Positions 62,416-64,000 of a stretch of DNA of 64,000 nt are shown one piece after another. The notes below the pieces were generated by a model, which did not search any database, was not told where the DNA came from, and saw nothing but the letters and a program-made list of their open reading frames with translations. The position numbers and the translations under genes were made by a program. The DNA is taken from the NCBI GenBank assembly GCA_964552235.1, contig CAZKGO010000006.1, positions 30,525 to 94,524 of the forward strand, in the 5' to 3' direction. The stretch comes from CAVTHK01 sp964552235 (lineage in GTDB: Bacteria > Spirochaetota > Spirochaetia > SZUA-6 > CAVTHK01). Position 1 is the stretch's first letter. Each line of letters opens with the position of its first letter.

Positions 62416-63690
62416 ATGGAAGCGGCGGGCCCCTGCCTCGCCCTCTACTACACCCGGGAGAACAAGCACAGCTTCGTGCCGCTTATCGCGGCCGTGGAGA
62501 GCCATCCGCGCCTCGCCGCGCTGCCTCTGGTCTACCTCGATCCCGACGGGGGCGCGGCCGAGGAGCTGGCGCGGCTCGCCGCAGCCCACCCCCGGGTAGT
62601 GGTGGCCGTGTCGCTGTGCAGCTCCCAGGCGGAGTCCGCCGGCAGGCTGGTGGCCGGCCTGCGGCAGGCGGCCGGCGAGGGCGGCCTCCTGGTCGCCGGC
62701 GGCCCGCACCCGACCGGAGATCCTGAGGGCACCCTTGCCGCCGGCTTCGACGCGGTGGTCATCGGCGAAGGCGAGGCCACGCTCGTCGACCTGCTGCTGC
62801 GCCTGCTCGACAGGGAGGACTGGCGCGGTGCGGCCGGGCTCGCGTACCTGCGCGACAGCCGCTTTGTGCGTACCGGCCGCCGGGCCCCGGTGGAGCTGGA
62901 CGCTGTCCCGTGCTTTGCCGCCTCGGCCCGCCGTTACGGCTACTTCGAGATCACCCGCGGCTGCCCCTGGGGCTGCCGCTTCTGCCAGATCACCTACCAC
63001 TTCGGCGCCAAGCCCCGCCATCGCTCGGTGGAGCGGGTCGCCTCCGAGGTCGAGCGCTTTCTCGCCACCGGCAACCGCTTCGTGCGCTTTCTCACTCCGA
63101 ACGCCCTTGCCTACGCCACTGACGGCCGCAGCGCCGACCTCGCGGCCGTCGAGCGCCTCCTCGCGGCCGTGCGCCGGGCAGCTCCTCAGCCGGCGAAGAT
63201 CTACTTCGGTTCCTTTCCCGCCGAGGTCAGGCCGGAGTTCGTGAGCCGCGAGGCCCTCGAGCTGATCCGGGGCTACGCGGACAACGACAACGTCGTGATC
63301 GGGGCGCAGTCAGGAAGCGACGGAATGCTGGAACGGATCCACCGCGGGCATACGGTCGCCGACGTACGCCGCGCCACCGCGCTGATCCTGGAGGCCGGCT
63401 TCCGCGCCTACGTCGACTTCATCGTGGGGCTTCCGGGAGAGGAGCCGGCCGATACCGACGCGTCGCTGGGGTTGATCGAAGATCTGGCCGACCAGGGCGC
63501 CAAGGTGCGCATCCACGGCTTCATGCCGCTGCCAGGCACGCCCCTTGCGCGGGAGCGGCCCGGCGTGCTGACCGAGGAGGCCCGCGAGCGGCTGCAGCGC
63601 CTCACAGGCAGCGGCCGCCTCTTCGGCAAATGGAAGCGGCAGCGCGAGCTGGCCCAGACGCTGCACGCACGCGGAGCAGCGCGGAACTGA
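62416..63690 (+). CDS. B12-binding domain radical SAM protein (TIGR04013-like)
   Basis: 424 residues. The N-terminal 130 residues form a cobalamin-binding-like Rossmann domain (VAVSLCSSQAESAGRL, LLVAGGPHPTGDPE, VIGEGEATLVDLL). The radical SAM core follows with cluster ligands Cys183, Cys187 and Cys190 in RGCPWGCRFCQITYHFG, and GSFPAEVRPEFVS, IGAQSGSDGMLERIHRGHT and VDFIVGLPGEEPADT motifs. It resembles the TIGR04013 family, whose substrate is unknown. It stands alone after a region of decay. Confidence 0.9.
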   Translation: MEAAGPCLALYYTRENKHSFVPLIAAVESHPRLAALPLVYLDPDGGAAEELARLAAAHPRVVVAVSLCSSQAESAGRLVAGLRQAAGEGGLLVAGGPHPTGDPEGTLAAGFDAVVIGEGEATLVDLLLRLLDREDWRGAAGLAYLRDSRFVRTGRRAPVELDAVPCFAASARRYGYFEITRGCPWGCRFCQITYHFGAKPRHRSVERVASEVERFLATGNRFVRFLTPNALAYATDGRSADLAAVERLLAAVRRAAPQPAKIYFGSFPAEVRPEFVSREALELIRGYADNDNVVIGAQSGSDGMLERIHRGHTVADVRRATALILEAGFRAYVDFIVGLPGEEPADTDASLGLIEDLADQGAKVRIHGFMPLPGTPLARERPGVLTEEARERLQRLTGSGRLFGKWKRQRELAQTLHARGAARN

Positions 63691-63701
63691 GCCCCGCGCC
63701 C

Positions 63702-63887
63702 TCAGTCTTTGAGCGGCATCGGGTTGCAGAGGTTCCTGGCCTGGTCGGCCACGCGGCCGCAGTTGAAGCAGATGTACTGCGGGTTCTGCGTGATCTGCTT
63801 GATCGCGTCGAACATCTCCTTGCTCGCCAGCACGCAGATGTGCCCCTCGTGGTCGCCGATGCACTCGGTCTTCTTGGTAGTCGCCAT
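63702..63887 (-). CDS. Small Cys-rich conserved protein (probable zinc binding)
   Basis: 61 residues: MATTKKTECIGDHEGHICVL near the start with Cys9, His13, His16 and Cys18, then CFNCGRVADQARNLC with Cys40, Cys43 and Cys52 (positions from the ATG). This arrangement of Cys and His residues can form one or two metal sites. Small proteins of this kind recur in anaerobes, but I know no function. No Shine-Dalgarno is present and the start lies 9 bases after a -10 box. Confidence 0.75.
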   Translation of the reverse strand: MATTKKTECIGDHEGHICVLASKEMFDAIKQITQNPQYICFNCGRVADQARNLCNPMPLKD

Positions 63888-63896
63888 GGTGGCGCG

Positions 63897-63926
63897 ATCT
63901 TACCGGAGCCCGCGCCCGACGATCAA
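63897..63926 (-). promoter_or_regulatory. Putative promoter of the small Cys-rich protein gene
   Basis: Minus strand: TTGATC (63926-63921), 18-base spacer, TAAGAT (63902-63897), 9 bases to the ATG at 63887. The leader would be only about 1-3 bases. Confidence 0.4.
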
Positions 63927-63943
63927 GGCGCGCTCAGCGGCCC

Positions 63944-64000
63944 TTACGGGTCGAGCACGCCGCTGATCGCCAGGTCCTAGTCCGGTCTGCTGCCGTCCCA
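63944..64000 (-). CDS. Partial paralogue of the WDGSR small protein (3' end only)
   Basis: The last 57 bases of the window, read on the minus strand, encode WDGSRPD, an in-frame TAG (63979-63977), then DLAISGVLDP and a TAA. It aligns without gaps to the end of the 80-residue protein at 22730-22972 (WDGSRHD, HNRAVSGLLDG). The TAG either marks a shorter natural C-terminus or a nonsense change in this copy. The rest lies outside the window. Confidence 0.45.

Noticed and set aside
1..64000. Stop-codon reassignment
   Set aside because: Intact genes end with TAA, TAG and TGA throughout, and internal stops occur only in genes that also carry frameshifts or truncation.
1..64000. CRISPR arrays, tRNA or rRNA genes, riboswitches
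   Set aside because: No repeat-spacer pattern was seen, gaps are mostly under 150 bases, and none shows a cloverleaf, rRNA motif or a known riboswitch core.

Overview
This is a high-GC (about two-thirds G+C), gene-dense window from a Gram-negative bacterium; no rRNA, tRNA or CRISPR array is visible. The outer membrane is inferred from a complete MFP-RND-TolC efflux operon. An enoyl-CoA reductase of the FabV type, an acyl-CoA dehydrogenase with ferredoxin-fused EtfA, a DAK2-DegV fusion, a SpoIIE-type phosphatase with a STAS partner, and binding-protein sugar transporters without their own ATPase together suggest a fermentative, anaerobic, spirochaete-like organism. The phylum is inference, not proven.

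Layout. (1) 1-15.8 kb is a carbohydrate-type catabolic island: two CUT1 ABC transporters (binding protein plus two permeases each, no ATPase) flank two FAD-dependent oxidoreductases, a UroD-like enzyme, a propeller-like protein, an SDR and a YesM/YesN-type two-component pair whose kinase gene is broken. (2) 15.9-22.6 kb holds a histidine phosphatase divergent from a SatD/DUF3307-like pair, the latter behind three evenly spaced operator-like dyads; a VWA-domain protein/sensor kinase/response regulator operon behind four 11-bp-phased direct repeats; and an RraA-like protein. (3) 22.7-24.0 kb is a scar with a truncated tyrosine recombinase. (4) 24.0-31.0 kb carries FabV and a full oligopeptide-type ABC importer. 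(5) 31.1-35.5 kb holds signalling genes: an acyltransferase-like protein, a SpoIIE phosphatase with fused ATPase domain, a STAS protein and a class III nucleotide cyclase. (6) 35.6-40.5 kb holds an AbgB-like amidohydrolase, then on the minus strand a metal-dependent hydrolase and a DAK2-DegV fusion translationally close to PlsY, a plausible compact fatty-acid activation and acylation unit. (7) 40.6-50.6 kb holds the RND efflux operon, a DinB-like protein, a GH51 arabinofuranosidase, a GT-B-like protein and a CDP-alcohol phosphatidyltransferase. (8) 50.8-60.8 kb holds an orphan radical SAM/SPASM enzyme, a methyltransferase, a zinc alcohol dehydrogenase, a DUF819-like membrane protein, a CarCDE-like acyl-CoA dehydrogenase/EtfB/EtfA operon with a strong promoter and adjacent perfect palindrome, and a secreted putative glycoside hydrolase. 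(9) 60.9-64 kb holds a heavily decayed AAA ATPase/DUF4276-like pair, a B12-binding radical SAM protein, a small Cys-rich protein and the tail of a paralogue of the small protein at 22.7 kb.

A cross-cutting pattern is that many first genes have no Shine-Dalgarno site but carry a -35/-10 promoter ending 6-9 bases before the start codon, which implies frequent leaderless mRNAs. Start codons were chosen partly on that basis.
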